Assembly: GCF_000757485.1 (NCBI RefSeq)
Contig: NZ_JPYO01000029.1
Span: forward strand, 62,001-126,000
Length of the DNA stretch: 64,000 bases
Reading direction: 5' to 3'
Source of the DNA: Achromobacter sp. RTa
Lineage (GTDB): Bacteria > Pseudomonadota > Gammaproteobacteria > Burkholderiales > Burkholderiaceae_B
The position numbers and the translations under genes were made by a program. The notes below the pieces were generated by a model. It was not told the DNA's origin. It worked only from the letters and a program-made list of their open reading frames with translations, and searched no databases. This document shows positions 55,594 through 64,000 of this stretch, piece by piece (position 1 is the stretch's first letter; every line of letters starts with the position of its first letter).

Positions 55594-56946
55594 ATGGCAA
55601 ACGCCTCCGCTCCATCCGCCTGGGCCACGCCAGCGCGGACCACCCATACCGTGCTCTTTGTCTGCTGGCTGGCCATCCTGTTCGAAGGCTACGACGTCGG
55701 CGTGATGGGCGCCGTGCTGCCCGCGCTAGCCGAAGACAAGAACTGGGCCCTCAGCCCGATACAGCTGGGCGTGCTGGGCAGCTACGCGCTGGCCGGCATG
55801 TTCGTGGGCTCGTTCGCCGTGGGCACGCTGAGCGACCTGCTGGGCCGCCGGCGCATGCTGCTGGCCTGCGTCACCCTCTTCTCGCTGACGATGATCGGCG
55901 CAGCCTGGGCGCCCACGCCCGGCTGGTTCGGCGCGTTCCGCTTCATCGGCGGCCTGGGGCTGGGCGGCGTGATTCCCGCCGCGGCGGCACTGACCATCGA
56001 ATATTCGCCGCCGGCCAGGCGCGGCTTCAACTATGGCGTGATGTATTCGGGATATTCGCTTGGGATCCTGTGCGCCGCCGCCGTGGCCATGGCCCTGCTC
56101 AGCCACTGGGGCTGGCGCGCGGTCATCGCGGTGGGCGCCCTGCCCCTGGTGCTCGTGCCGCTGCTGGCGCGGCTGCTGCCCGAATCGCTGGAATACCTGC
56201 TCGCCAAGGGCGACGAGGCCGGCGCGCGGGCGCAGGCGCAACGCCTGGGCATTCCGTCGCTGGACGCTTTCCGGCCGCGCGAGGTGGCCGGCGCCAAGTC
56301 CACCTGGCGCGACGTGATGGCGGCGGTGTTCGCCCCGCGCCACCTGCGTGCCACCTTGTGCTTCTGGGGCGCCCTGTTCCTGGGCATGATGCTGGTATAC
56401 GGCCTGAACACCTGGCTGCCGCAGATCATGCGCAAGAACGGCTACGACCTGGGATCCAGCATTTCCTTCCTGCTGGTGTTCAGCCTGGCCTCGGCCATCG
56501 GCGGCCTGGTGCTGGGCCGGTTCGCCGACAGGACCGAACCGCGCAGGATCGTAGCGCTGTTCTACCTGGCCGGCGCCGCCGGCATCTATTGCCTGACCTA
56601 CAACAACCCGCTGGCGGTGAACTATCTGTGGGTGGCGCTGGCCGGCATCGGCAGCATTTCCTCGTCGCTGATCCTGACCGGCTACCTGGCGGGCTATTAT
56701 CCGGCCCATGCGCGCGGCGCCGCCACCGGCTGGGCGCTTTCCTTCGCCCGCATCGGCGCGATGAGCGGCCCCATCGTGGGCGGATACCTGGCCGGGCTGC
56801 AATTGCCGCTGGCCTGGAACTTCATCGTTTTCTCGTGCGCGGCCATGCTGGCGGCGGTGCTGGTCCTGCTGATTCCCGCCCGTTATGACGCCAGCGGCAA
56901 GGAAGCGTCTGCAACTGGTTCCAGGCAGGCCTTGCAGCGGCCATAG
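55594..56946 (+). CDS. MFS transporter, aromatic acid:H+ symporter family, 450 aa
   Basis: Twelve hydrophobic segments. LFEGYDVGVMGAVLPALAED in TM1 is the AAHS signature (D-x-x-D/E-G-YD), and GTLSDLLGRRRMLL is the MFS loop 2-3 motif. Probably imports 4-hydroxybenzoate or a similar aromatic acid, as PcaK does; substrate not certain. First chromosomal gene right of the prophage, about 260 bases from tRNA-Pro. ATG 55594 follows weak CTCATGGCA context. Confidence 0.88.
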   Translation: MANASAPSAWATPARTTHTVLFVCWLAILFEGYDVGVMGAVLPALAEDKNWALSPIQLGVLGSYALAGMFVGSFAVGTLSDLLGRRRMLLACVTLFSLTMIGAAWAPTPGWFGAFRFIGGLGLGGVIPAAAALTIEYSPPARRGFNYGVMYSGYSLGILCAAAVAMALLSHWGWRAVIAVGALPLVLVPLLARLLPESLEYLLAKGDEAGARAQAQRLGIPSLDAFRPREVAGAKSTWRDVMAAVFAPRHLRATLCFWGALFLGMMLVYGLNTWLPQIMRKNGYDLGSSISFLLVFSLASAIGGLVLGRFADRTEPRRIVALFYLAGAAGIYCLTYNNPLAVNYLWVALAGIGSISSSLILTGYLAGYYPAHARGAATGWALSFARIGAMSGPIVGGYLAGLQLPLAWNFIVFSCAAMLAAVLVLLIPARYDASGKEASATGSRQALQRP

Positions 56947-57027
56947 GCATCGGAATCTGAGGAAACCCGCTGCCGTGGTGGCGCAAATGCCCGCTTTGCG
57001 CCACCCTCGACGCCGCCGGCAAAAGGC

Positions 57028-58566
57028 CTAGCTCGGCATCGGCTCGACGGCGCAGCGCTTTTTCAATTCGCCTTTAAGCACTTTCCCCGTAGCGTTCTTG
57101 GGCAGGCTGTCCATGAATACATAGCGCTTCGGTCGCTTGAAGCGCGCCATGCAGGCCAGGCAAAGCGCGTTCAGTTCGTCGGCGCCGACCGGCTCCAATG
57201 CGACCACGACCGCCACCACCGACTCCCCCCATTCGGGGTCCGGCGCGCCAATGACGGATACTTCCCGCACTCGCGGATGGCGCAGCAACACCTCCTCCAC
57301 TTCCCGCGGATATATGTTCGTGCCGCCGCTGATGATCACGTCTTTGGATCTGTCCTTCAAATGCAACAGCCCGCGATCGTCGATCAGGCCGACATCGCCA
57401 GTCTGCAACGCGCCCCCCGCCAGCGCCTGCGCGCTGGCCTCGTCATTGCGCCAATAGCCTTGCATGACGGTGGGGCTGCGGACGGTGACCTCGCCCACCT
57501 CTCCTGGCGGCAAGGGCCGCCCCTGCTCATCCACGATGTCGATATCCACTGAAGTCTGCGCATAGCCTACCGAAGCCAGCAGATCGTCGTCGCGCAGCGC
57601 GACGGCCTGACCGATGACGTGCGCCGGCAACGCGGAAATCGTCATCGGCGTCTCGCCCTGGCCATACATCTGGGCAATGCGGGGGCCGAAGCACCGCACG
57701 GCGGCCTTGATGTCCTCCACATAGAACGGAGCGCCACCCGCGAAAATGCATCGCAATCCCGGCAATGCCGGATCCGCGTTGCCGGCGTGCTGCAGCATGC
57801 GTGTGATCATGGTTGGCGCGGCGAAAAAACTGGCTCGCTCGTAATGGCCAAGCAAGGAAAAAAGTTCGGACTCGTCAAACCCGCCGCTATCCGGAACAAG
57901 CTGCAGGCCGCCGCGCATCCAGTAGGGCACGCCGTACAGACCGCTGCCGTGGGACATGGGCGCGGCATGGATCAACACGTCGGTTTCGTCGATGGCCAGC
58001 ATGTCGCATTGGAAGTTCATCGCCATCGCGACCAGGTTGGCATGACTGAGCTTGACGCCTTTGGGCTTGCCCGTCGTGCCGCTGGTATAGAACAGCCACG
58101 CCAGTTCATGCCCGCCGTCGATGACCGTAGCGTCCGGCGCCGGCGTGCCCACGCCTGCGGACAGCCATTGCTGCGACCCGACATCGACAATCTGCAGGTC
58201 CCGGCCGCGAGCGCTTGCCTGGCGCAGTTCGTCCGCCCCGTCGCCCTGCACCAGGCAAAGCCTGGCCTGCGAGTCCTCCAGGACATAGGCGGTCTCCGTG
58301 GGGTGCAGCTTGCAATTGATCGGCACCGCGCACAGCCTCGCATGCCAGATCGCAAGCATTGCTTCGGCATACTCAACCGAGTTCTTCATTGCCAGCGCTA
58401 CGCGGTCGCCTGGCCGCAGGCCAAGCCCGGCCTGCAGCCAATGCGCCAGGGCCCGCACGCGCCTGTCGAGTTCCAGGTAGGTAAGCGCTGGCGCCTTGCC
58501 CTGCGCCAGCGCGGGGCGCGCGCCGAACATCCGGACGCTGCGCTGAAAAAGCCGACTTAGATGCAT
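57028..58566 (-). CDS. AMP-dependent acyl-CoA synthetase/ligase, 512 aa
   Basis: LFYTSGTTGKPKGVKLSHAN is the AMP-binding motif; RDKSKDVIISGGTNIYP-like (KDRSKDVIISGGTNIYPREV) and PKNATGKVLK (catalytic Lys) follow. Activates a carboxylic acid to the CoA thioester, in the FadD13/long-chain or aromatic-acid range. Likely cotranscribed with the MFS (58586) and aldolase (60006) genes upstream, leftward. Confidence 0.9.
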   Translation of the reverse strand: MHLSRLFQRSVRMFGARPALAQGKAPALTYLELDRRVRALAHWLQAGLGLRPGDRVALAMKNSVEYAEAMLAIWHARLCAVPINCKLHPTETAYVLEDSQARLCLVQGDGADELRQASARGRDLQIVDVGSQQWLSAGVGTPAPDATVIDGGHELAWLFYTSGTTGKPKGVKLSHANLVAMAMNFQCDMLAIDETDVLIHAAPMSHGSGLYGVPYWMRGGLQLVPDSGGFDESELFSLLGHYERASFFAAPTMITRMLQHAGNADPALPGLRCIFAGGAPFYVEDIKAAVRCFGPRIAQMYGQGETPMTISALPAHVIGQAVALRDDDLLASVGYAQTSVDIDIVDEQGRPLPPGEVGEVTVRSPTVMQGYWRNDEASAQALAGGALQTGDVGLIDDRGLLHLKDRSKDVIISGGTNIYPREVEEVLLRHPRVREVSVIGAPDPEWGESVVAVVVALEPVGADELNALCLACMARFKRPKRYVFMDSLPKNATGKVLKGELKKRCAVEPMPS

Positions 58567-58585
58567 AACTGTCTCTTTATTCCGA

Positions 58586-59932
58586 TCACTTGGTAACGGT
58601 CGCCAGTTCTCCGGCGGGCGTATGGCCCGGCTCGCTGCGCCGGGCCATCACCGTCACGAACGCGTAGATGATGACGCCGTACAAAGTCACCATGGCTGCC
58701 AGCACGCACATGCTGGCAGCATAATTGCCGAAGTAGTCCTTGGTCCAACCGGTCAGGTAGGGGCCCACAAAACCCCCAAGATTGCCCACGGAGTTGACCA
58801 GGGCAATGCCGGCCGCGGCTGCGGCTCCGGTCAGGAACATGGAAGGCAATGGCCAGAACAGGATATTGGAAGACAATATGCCGGCGGCGCTTACGCATAT
58901 TCCCACCATGGCCAGCACCGGCGAGGCGGCCAGGCCGGCCGTCACCAGGCCGATCGCCCCCAGGCAGGCGGGCACCAGCACGTGCAGGCGCCGCTCGCCG
59001 GTGCGATCCGAGTGCCGCGCGTTGAAAACCATCGCAATGCCCGCGCACAAATAGGGAACCGCAGTGAGCAGGCCCGCCTGCGTGTTGCTCAGGCCGCCGA
59101 ACCCCTTGATGATCTGGGGCATCCACAGTGTGATGCCGAAGAGAGCAGTGATATTGCAGAAAATCGCAAAGCACAGCAGCAGCACCTTGCCGTTCATCAG
59201 GGCTTCCCATACGCCATAGCGCCGCACGCATTCCTTGGCGCGCCGTTCCTGCTCAAGCGTGCGCACCAGCCAATCCCGTTGCTCGGGTTTCAGCCACGTC
59301 GCGTTCCCAGGGCCATTGGAGAGCAGGAAAAAGGCGAAAACGCCCACGACGACGGCCATGCCTCCTTCCACCAGGAACATCCATTGCCAGCCCGCCAGGC
59401 CGACGAAACCATCCATGGCCACGAGAATGCCAGTCGACATGGGCGCGCCGATCAGCACTGCGATGGGCAGGCCAAGAATGAAGATTGCGGTCGCCCCTCC
59501 CAGCGTCCTGGCGGGAAACCAGGTGCTCAGATACAGCACGATGCCTGGAAAGAAGCCGGCTTCCGCCACGCCCAACAGGAACCGCATGACGTAGAACGAA
59601 TACTCGCCTTGCACGAAGGCAAAGCCCGCCGATATGAGGCCCCAGCTCACCATGATCCGAGCTATCCAGATACGTGCGCCGACCCGGTTCAGGATCAGGT
59701 TGCTGGGAACTTCGAAAATGAAATACCCGATGGAAAAGATGCCGGCGCCCAGTCCGTAGACCGTTGCGCTGAAGCCCAGGTCGCCGTTCATGTGCAATGC
59801 GGCAAAACCCACGTTCACCCGATCCAGAAAGGCGACGATGTAGCAAAGCACCAAAAAGGGCAGAATGCGCCATAGCAGCCGGCGCACGGTTTCATCGGCA
59901 ACGCGCTGCGTGCCTTGTGTCGTGGCATTCAT
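58586..59932 (-). CDS. MFS transporter, anion:cation symporter-like, 448 aa
   Basis: YIVAFLDRVNVGFAALHMNG, GLGAGIFSIGYFIFEVPSNL and RVGARIWIARIMVSWGLISA are typical of ACS-family (tartrate, phthalate, glucarate) importers. Twelve TM segments. Between aldolase and ligase genes, it probably imports the substrate of this catabolic cluster. Confidence 0.9.
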   Translation of the reverse strand: MNATTQGTQRVADETVRRLLWRILPFLVLCYIVAFLDRVNVGFAALHMNGDLGFSATVYGLGAGIFSIGYFIFEVPSNLILNRVGARIWIARIMVSWGLISAGFAFVQGEYSFYVMRFLLGVAEAGFFPGIVLYLSTWFPARTLGGATAIFILGLPIAVLIGAPMSTGILVAMDGFVGLAGWQWMFLVEGGMAVVVGVFAFFLLSNGPGNATWLKPEQRDWLVRTLEQERRAKECVRRYGVWEALMNGKVLLLCFAIFCNITALFGITLWMPQIIKGFGGLSNTQAGLLTAVPYLCAGIAMVFNARHSDRTGERRLHVLVPACLGAIGLVTAGLAASPVLAMVGICVSAAGILSSNILFWPLPSMFLTGAAAAAGIALVNSVGNLGGFVGPYLTGWTKDYFGNYAASMCVLAAMVTLYGVIIYAFVTVMARRSEPGHTPAGELATVTK

Positions 59933-60005
59933 GTATTGTCTCCGTACTTGTTATGTTCTTTGTTTGATTTCGATAGGGAACTATGGGCGCTTCCGGGCGA
60001 TGGCA

Positions 60006-60803
60006 TTAGTCCTTGTAGGAAGGATCCAGGCGGTCGAGCTTGCGCAGCATGGCGGGCCATTCGCGGTCTCCGGATGATTTCAGGTCATTGATCCATTGCG
60101 CCGCCGTCAACGCGGCGAGGGCCTCATCAGGAACCCGCAGCGAGCGGTTCGAAGCCATGGCCTGCAGCTGTGTCCGCGCAGCCTTTTCGAGATAGAACAT
60201 TTCGACGAAGGCGTGCCCCACGCTTCTGCCAACCGTCAAGGTCCCATGATTGCGCAGCACCAGCGCCGCATGGCTGCCCAGGTCGGCCACCAGGCGCTCG
60301 CGCTCGCCAAGGGTCAGGGCGATACCCTCGTAATCGTGATAGCCGATACGTCCGAAGAAACGCATCGCGTGCTGGGTCAGCGGCAGCAACCCCTCTTCCA
60401 GGACGGACAGCGCCATGCCCGCCTCGGTATGCAGATGCATGACGCAACCTGCGTCGGCGCGCGCCTCGTGAATCCCCCCGTGTATCACGAAGCCGGCGGC
60501 ATTCGGACGGTAGGGCGAGTCGCCCACCACGCGGCCCTCCAGATCGATTTTCACCAGATTCGACGCCGTAATCTCCTCGAACCCGAGGCCCAGAGGGTTA
60601 ACCAGGAAATGATGTTCAGGCCCCGGCACCCGCGCCGATAGATGGGTGTAGATAAGGTCGTCCCAGCCCCAGAGCGCGCACAGGCGATACGCCGCGGCCA
60701 GATCCGTCCGGATGGCCTGCTCCGGCGCGCTGAGCCCCGAGTCGTCGCCAATCCGCTCCATCGGCAACTCGAACGAGGAAAAAGTTGTGTCAGACTTCAG
60801 CAT
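60006..60803 (-). CDS. Class II aldolase/adducin-like protein, 265 aa
   Basis: Metal-binding pattern with HLSARVPGPEHHFLVNPLGL, GCVMHLHTEAGMALSV and ALVLRNHGTLTVGRSVGHAF gives the zinc histidines of the araD/adducin fold. Probably a lyase or decarboxylase/epimerase for a carboxylic acid. First gene of the leftward unit; a palindromic operator lies between it and the divergent TetR gene. Confidence 0.9.
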   Translation of the reverse strand: MLKSDTTFSSFELPMERIGDDSGLSAPEQAIRTDLAAAYRLCALWGWDDLIYTHLSARVPGPEHHFLVNPLGLGFEEITASNLVKIDLEGRVVGDSPYRPNAAGFVIHGGIHEARADAGCVMHLHTEAGMALSVLEEGLLPLTQHAMRFFGRIGYHDYEGIALTLGERERLVADLGSHAALVLRNHGTLTVGRSVGHAFVEMFYLEKAARTQLQAMASNRSLRVPDEALAALTAAQWINDLKSSGDREWPAMLRKLDRLDPSYKD

Positions 60804-60855
60804 TCCAGGCTTCCTTTGTGAGGATCGCAGCGGTCTTCCATGCCGCGCTTATTTA

Positions 60856-60875
60856 TAAACTAAACGTTTAGTTTA
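60856..60875. promoter_or_regulatory. 20-bp palindrome, TetR-type operator
   Basis: TAAACTAAACGTTTAGTTTA is a perfect palindrome in the divergent gap between the aldolase (60803) and the TetR gene (60897). It likely lets the regulator control both directions. Confidence 0.78.
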
Positions 60876-60896
60876 GTATTTAATAAGGACTTTTGA

Positions 60897-61538
60897 ATGT
60901 CAAGCACTTCCGTTCCCGTCGCCCCCCCGGCCCCCGCCCAGCGCGGGCGCAAGCGTAGCGTGCAGGCTGAAACCGCCGTGCTGGACGCGGCCTATCAAGT
61001 ACTGCTCAAGGACGGTTTGCAGGCGACGACGGTGGATGCGATTGCGGCGCAGGCCGGCGTCAGCAAGGCGACGATTTACAAGTGGTGGCCGAACCGGGCC
61101 GCGGTCATCATGAGCGCGTTTCTGCGGGAAGCCGGCAAAGCCCTGCCCTATCCCGACGAAGTGCGCCTGGACAGCGTCTTCGCGCGCCTGCTTCAAATGG
61201 CCGAAGAATTCCACGGTCCGATCGGAACCATGATCAGCGCGCTGATCGCCGAAGGCCAGGCCGATCCGGAAATCGCCCAGGCCTTCCGCGACGGCTACAT
61301 TTCCGCCCGCCGGCGGCAAGGCGTGGAAATCGTCAAGGCCGCGATCGCGAAAGGCCTGATCCGGGATGCGGACCCGGAGGTCGTGCTGGATGTGTTGTAT
61401 GCGCCGCTCTATTACCGGCTGCTGGTCGGACACCAACCGCTAAGCGCGGAATTCGTGCGCCAGCATGTGGACCTCGTCATGAACGGCCTGTCGACGACGC
61501 CAGGCGCCAAGCCTGCGCGCGCGCGCAAAAAAGCTTGA
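60897..61538 (+). CDS. TetR family transcriptional regulator, 213 aa
   Basis: N-terminal HTH: VQAETAVLDAAYQVLLKDGL and TTVDAIAAQAGVSKATIYKW WPNRAAVI. C-terminal ligand domain typical of the TetR_C group (YISARRRQGVEIVKAAIAKG, VVLDVLYAPLYYRLLVGHQP). Controls the catabolic genes on both sides; operator palindromes at 60856 and 61563. Confidence 0.93.
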   Translation: MSSTSVPVAPPAPAQRGRKRSVQAETAVLDAAYQVLLKDGLQATTVDAIAAQAGVSKATIYKWWPNRAAVIMSAFLREAGKALPYPDEVRLDSVFARLLQMAEEFHGPIGTMISALIAEGQADPEIAQAFRDGYISARRRQGVEIVKAAIAKGLIRDADPEVVLDVLYAPLYYRLLVGHQPLSAEFVRQHVDLVMNGLSTTPGAKPARARKKA

Positions 61539-61562
61539 CACTCCGCCGGCCCTCCTGATTTA

Positions 61563-61579
61563 CTGAACTAATAGTTCAG
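61563..61579. promoter_or_regulatory. 17-bp palindrome upstream of the SDR gene
   Basis: CTGAACTAATAGTTCAG, perfect around a central A. It shares AACTA/TAGTT with the operator at 60856, so the TetR protein may bind here too. Confidence 0.6.
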
Positions 61580-61625
61580 AAATAAAACACCACCCGATCA
61601 CGGGTGGACATCGACGGAGGACGGA

Positions 61626-62450
61626 GTGCCGCAACCTATTTCGCAACGCCGTAGAGGCATACTTGCCGACAGGCGCGCTGCCGGCGCCGCCGTGCTGGTC
61701 ACTGGCGCTGGAGGAGGCATAGGCCAGGCCGTCGCGCACCGGCTGCGGCAGGACGGATGGCAGGTCATCGCAACCGATCGCAGCGACGCCTCGCTGGAAA
61801 ACCTGCGGCGACACGGCGATCCCATGCTGCGATGCGTGGCCATGGATGTGAGCGATAGGTCCAGCATCGACCTCATGGCGGACAGTTTGCGCAAGGACGC
61901 AGCGGGAATCGCGGGCCTGGCGAATGTGGCGGGCGGGCTCCCGGACGTCAAGCCATTCCTCGATATGACCGACGCCGAACAGCGCCGGATCTGGGACGTC
62001 AACTACTTCGGCGCGCAGCAATGCATCCAGGCCTTCGCGCCGCTCATGATCGACGCCGGGGCAGGATCGATCGTAAACGTGACATCCATCAATGAGCTGC
62101 GCTCGTTGCCGCTGCACGCCTATGCGCCGTCCAAGGTCGCCCTGGGCGCCCTGACGCAACTGACCGCAGGAGAGTTTGGCCCCAAGGGTGTGCGGGTCAA
62201 CGCTGTCGCGCCAGGCTTCACCCTGACGCCGATCTTTCGCGACAAACTGGACTCGGGCAAGCGCAGCGCCTCGGCCATCGAAGCGCACACCGCGATGGGC
62301 CGGCTGGTTGAAGTGGAAGAAATTGCATCCGTCATCAGCTTTCTGATGAGCGATGATTCCAGCGCGGTCACGGGCGCCAGCATCCCTGTCGATGCCGGCT
62401 GGCTGGCCACCTCCCATTGGATGAACTTCAGGGAGCTGGGCCAGCGCTGA
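61626..62450 (+). CDS. Short-chain dehydrogenase/reductase, 274 aa
   Basis: GTG start with GGAGG 5 bases upstream. TGAGGGIG nucleotide-binding motif, NVAGG, catalytic S-Y-K in NVTSINELRSLPLHAYAPSK, and PGFTLTPIF. Oxidoreductase of the classical SDR group, probably acting in the same catabolic pathway as the ligase and aldolase. Substrate not known. Confidence 0.92.
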   Translation: MPQPISQRRRGILADRRAAGAAVLVTGAGGGIGQAVAHRLRQDGWQVIATDRSDASLENLRRHGDPMLRCVAMDVSDRSSIDLMADSLRKDAAGIAGLANVAGGLPDVKPFLDMTDAEQRRIWDVNYFGAQQCIQAFAPLMIDAGAGSIVNVTSINELRSLPLHAYAPSKVALGALTQLTAGEFGPKGVRVNAVAPGFTLTPIFRDKLDSGKRSASAIEAHTAMGRLVEVEEIASVISFLMSDDSSAVTGASIPVDAGWLATSHWMNFRELGQR

Positions 62451-62471
62451 CGATACGGGCGGCCTTCCGGA

Positions 62472-63248
62472 TCAGCCGAAACGGCCCGTGATGTAGTCTT
62501 CCGTTTCCTTGCGCGACGGCTTCACGAAGATCTGGTCGGTCTGGCCGAATTCCATCAGTTCGCCCAGATACATGTAGGCGGTGAAGTCCGAGCAGCGGGC
62601 CGCCTGCTGCATGTTGTGCGTCACGATGACGACGGTGTAGTCGTTCTTCAGTTCGGCGATCAGCTCTTCGATCTTGGCGGTGGAAATCGGGTCCAGCGCC
62701 GAACACGGCTCGTCCAGCAGCAGCACCTCGGGCTTGATGGCCACGCCGCGCGCAATGCACAGGCGCTGTTGTTGACCACCCGACAGGCTGTTGCCGTTCT
62801 GGTGCAGCTTGTCCTTCACTTCGTTCCACAGAGCCGCCTTGCTCAGCGCCCATTCGACGCGCTCGTCCATTTCGCCCTTGGACAGGCGCTCGAACAGGCG
62901 CACGCCGAAGGCGATGTTGTCGTAGATGCTCATGGGGAACGGCGTGGGCTTCTGGAACACCATGCCGACCTTGGCGCGGATCAGCGAGATGTCGGTCTTG
63001 GCGGTGAGCAGGTTTTCGCCGTCCAGGATGATCTCTCCCTCGGCACGCTGGCCGGGGTAGAGCTCGAACATGCGGTTGAAGGTGCGCAGCAGCGTGGACT
63101 TGCCGCAGCCCGACGGGCCGATGAAGGCCGTGACCTTCTTCTCCTGGATCGACATGTTCACATTGCGGATCGCATGGAACTTGCCGTAGTAGAAGTTCAA
63201 GTTCTTGACCTCGATCTTGTTCTTGACGGCGGTAGCGGTGTTTTCCAT
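62472..63248 (-). CDS. pstB: Phosphate ABC transporter ATPase PstB, 258 aa
   Basis: Walker [10 protein letters not shown], signature LSGGQQQRL, Walker [14 protein letters not shown], and [15 protein letters not shown] at the start. Powers high-affinity phosphate uptake with PstSCA. Directly downstream of pstA in a leftward operon. ATG 63248. Confidence 0.95.
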   Translation of the reverse strand: MENTATAVKNKIEVKNLNFYYGKFHAIRNVNMSIQEKKVTAFIGPSGCGKSTLLRTFNRMFELYPGQRAEGEIILDGENLLTAKTDISLIRAKVGMVFQKPTPFPMSIYDNIAFGVRLFERLSKGEMDERVEWALSKAALWNEVKDKLHQNGNSLSGGQQQRLCIARGVAIKPEVLLLDEPCSALDPISTAKIEELIAELKNDYTVVIVTHNMQQAARCSDFTAYMYLGELMEFGQTDQIFVKPSRKETEDYITGRFG

Positions 63249-63296
63249 TTGGTTTCCCTTGGCTCCGGCGCGCCTGGCGCGCCGGCAAAGCGATCT

Positions 63297-64000
63297 TTAT
63301 TTGCGGAACATGTTGCGGGCGATGATGTTGATGCCCAGCACCAGCAGCGTAATCAGCGTGGCCCCGGCCCAGGCCAGGTTGTTCCAGTCCTTGAAGGGGC
63401 TGGCGGCGTATTGGTAGATCACGACCGGCAGGTTGGCCATCGGCGCGTTCATGTTGAAGGACATGAACTGGTTGGACAGCGCGGTGAACAGCAGCGGCGC
63501 GGTCTCGCCCGAGATCCGGGCGATGGCCAGCAGCACGCCGGTGATGATGCCGGTCTTGGCGGCGCGATAGCACACCAGGGTGATCATGCGCCACTTGGGG
63601 CAACCCAGGGCGGCAGCCGCTTCGCGCAGGCTGTTGGGCACCAGCAGCAGCATGTTGTCGGTCGTGCGGACCACCACCGGGATCACCAGGATGGACAGCG
63701 CAATCGCGCCCGCCCAGCCCGAGTAGTGCCCCACCTGCGCCACGTACACGGCGTAGATGAAGAGGCCGATGATGATGGACGGCGCCGACAGCAGCACGTC
63801 GTTCAGGAAACGCGTCGCCGGGGCCAGCCAGCCGCGCTGGCCATACTCGGCCAGGTACGTGCCGGCGAGGATGCCGACGGGCGTGCCGATCAGCGTGCCT
63901 ACGCCGGCCATGACCACGCTGCCGAAGATGGCGTTGATCAGGCCGCCGGCCTGTCCGGGCGGCGGGGTGATCTCGGTGAACAGGGTCAGCGACAGGGCAG
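63297..64000 (-). CDS. pstA: Phosphate ABC transporter permease PstA, 5' end outside window
   Basis: The frame continues past the right edge ([20 protein letters not shown] before [20 protein letters not shown]). Several TM segments and the EAA-type loop [28 protein letters not shown] are typical of PstA. Upstream of pstB. Confidence 0.93.
   Translation of the reverse strand, partial: ALSLTLFTEITPPPGQAGGLINAIFGSVVMAGVGTLIGTPVGILAGTYLAEYGQRGWLAPATRFLNDVLLSAPSIIIGLFIYAVYVAQVGHYSGWAGAIALSILVIPVVVRTTDNMLLLVPNSLREAAAALGCPKWRMITLVCYRAAKTGIITGVLLAIARISGETAPLLFTALSNQFMSFNMNAPMANLPVVIYQYAASPFKDWNNLAWAGATLITLLVLGINIIARNMFRK

Noticed and set aside
62428-63603. 391-codon minus-strand frame over pstB
   Set aside because: Wrong frame; the pstB frame carries all ABC motifs.
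1-64000. CRISPR arrays
   Set aside because: No regularly spaced direct repeats with unique spacers; the only regular short repeats are the origin iterons and coding repeats.
1-64000. Insertion sequences
   Set aside because: No transposase frame or terminal inverted repeats recognised inside or outside the prophage.

Overview
The window is a stretch of GC-rich beta-proteobacterial chromosome carrying a complete lambda-like prophage of about 52.8 kb. The flanking genes (an FtsH-like AAA+ protein on the left; an aromatic-acid-type MFS transporter, a catabolic gene cluster and pstA-pstB on the right) and the codon use fit Burkholderiales, most likely Bordetella or Achromobacter (Alcaligenaceae). 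The genus is inferred from general resemblance, not from a search.

Layout. 1-2217: AAA+/M41 peptidase gene, truncated by the window edge. 2461-55303: prophage integrated in a tRNA-Pro(TGG) gene. It is bounded by 45-bp att repeats, and the intact tRNA lies at the right end (55259-55335). 2673-4097: integrase. 4114-11764: accessory region with a two-gene paralogous pair, a frameshifted phage gene and several duplicated families of very small genes. 11832-13351: lysis cassette (Rz/Rz1, endolysin, two holin-like proteins). 13380-38308: lambda-order morphogenesis genes, all leftward (tail tip J, K, L, I, tape measure, G/GT chaperones with a -1 frameshift, tail tube, U, capsid E, decoration D, ClpP-like protease, portal B, gpW, terminase A and small subunit). 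38309-38759: non-coding, probable cos region. 38760-42697: BrnT/BrnA toxin-antitoxin, two tRNA genes plus a tRNA-like remnant, a cold-shock protein and small genes, one of them interrupted by an amber codon. 43221-46247: replication genes (T7-type primase-helicase and an O-like initiator whose gene contains an iteron origin). 47407-48094: divergent cro and short repressor around a shared operator. 48196-49781: two coupled genes sharing a C-terminal module, placed where lysogeny genes sit. 50394-53349: overlapping operon (antirepressor, metallopeptidase, excisionase-like AlpA) behind a promoter that contains a copy of the repressor operator. 53700-54905: small genes and a structured leader. 55336-64000: chromosome.

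How it works together. In the lysogen the repressor (47687) should hold down both cro (leftward) and the promoter at 50235. Relief would start leftward transcription of replication, morphogenesis and lysis genes, and rightward expression of the antirepressor, metallopeptidase and excisionase. In circular phage DNA the excisionase end and the integrase end are joined through attP, so the integration genes are contiguous there and are split by integration.

Best candidates for something undescribed: the coupled pair 48196-49781 next to the repressor; the paralogous pair 4114-6388 beside int; the leader peptide plus folded RNA ahead of a 41-residue CxxC protein (54604-54905); the prophage tRNAs with enlarged loops; the in-frame amber gene at 41497-41667; and the att site that carries a compensated T-stem base pair and its own replacement terminator. 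All assignments come from reading motifs; no database search was run.
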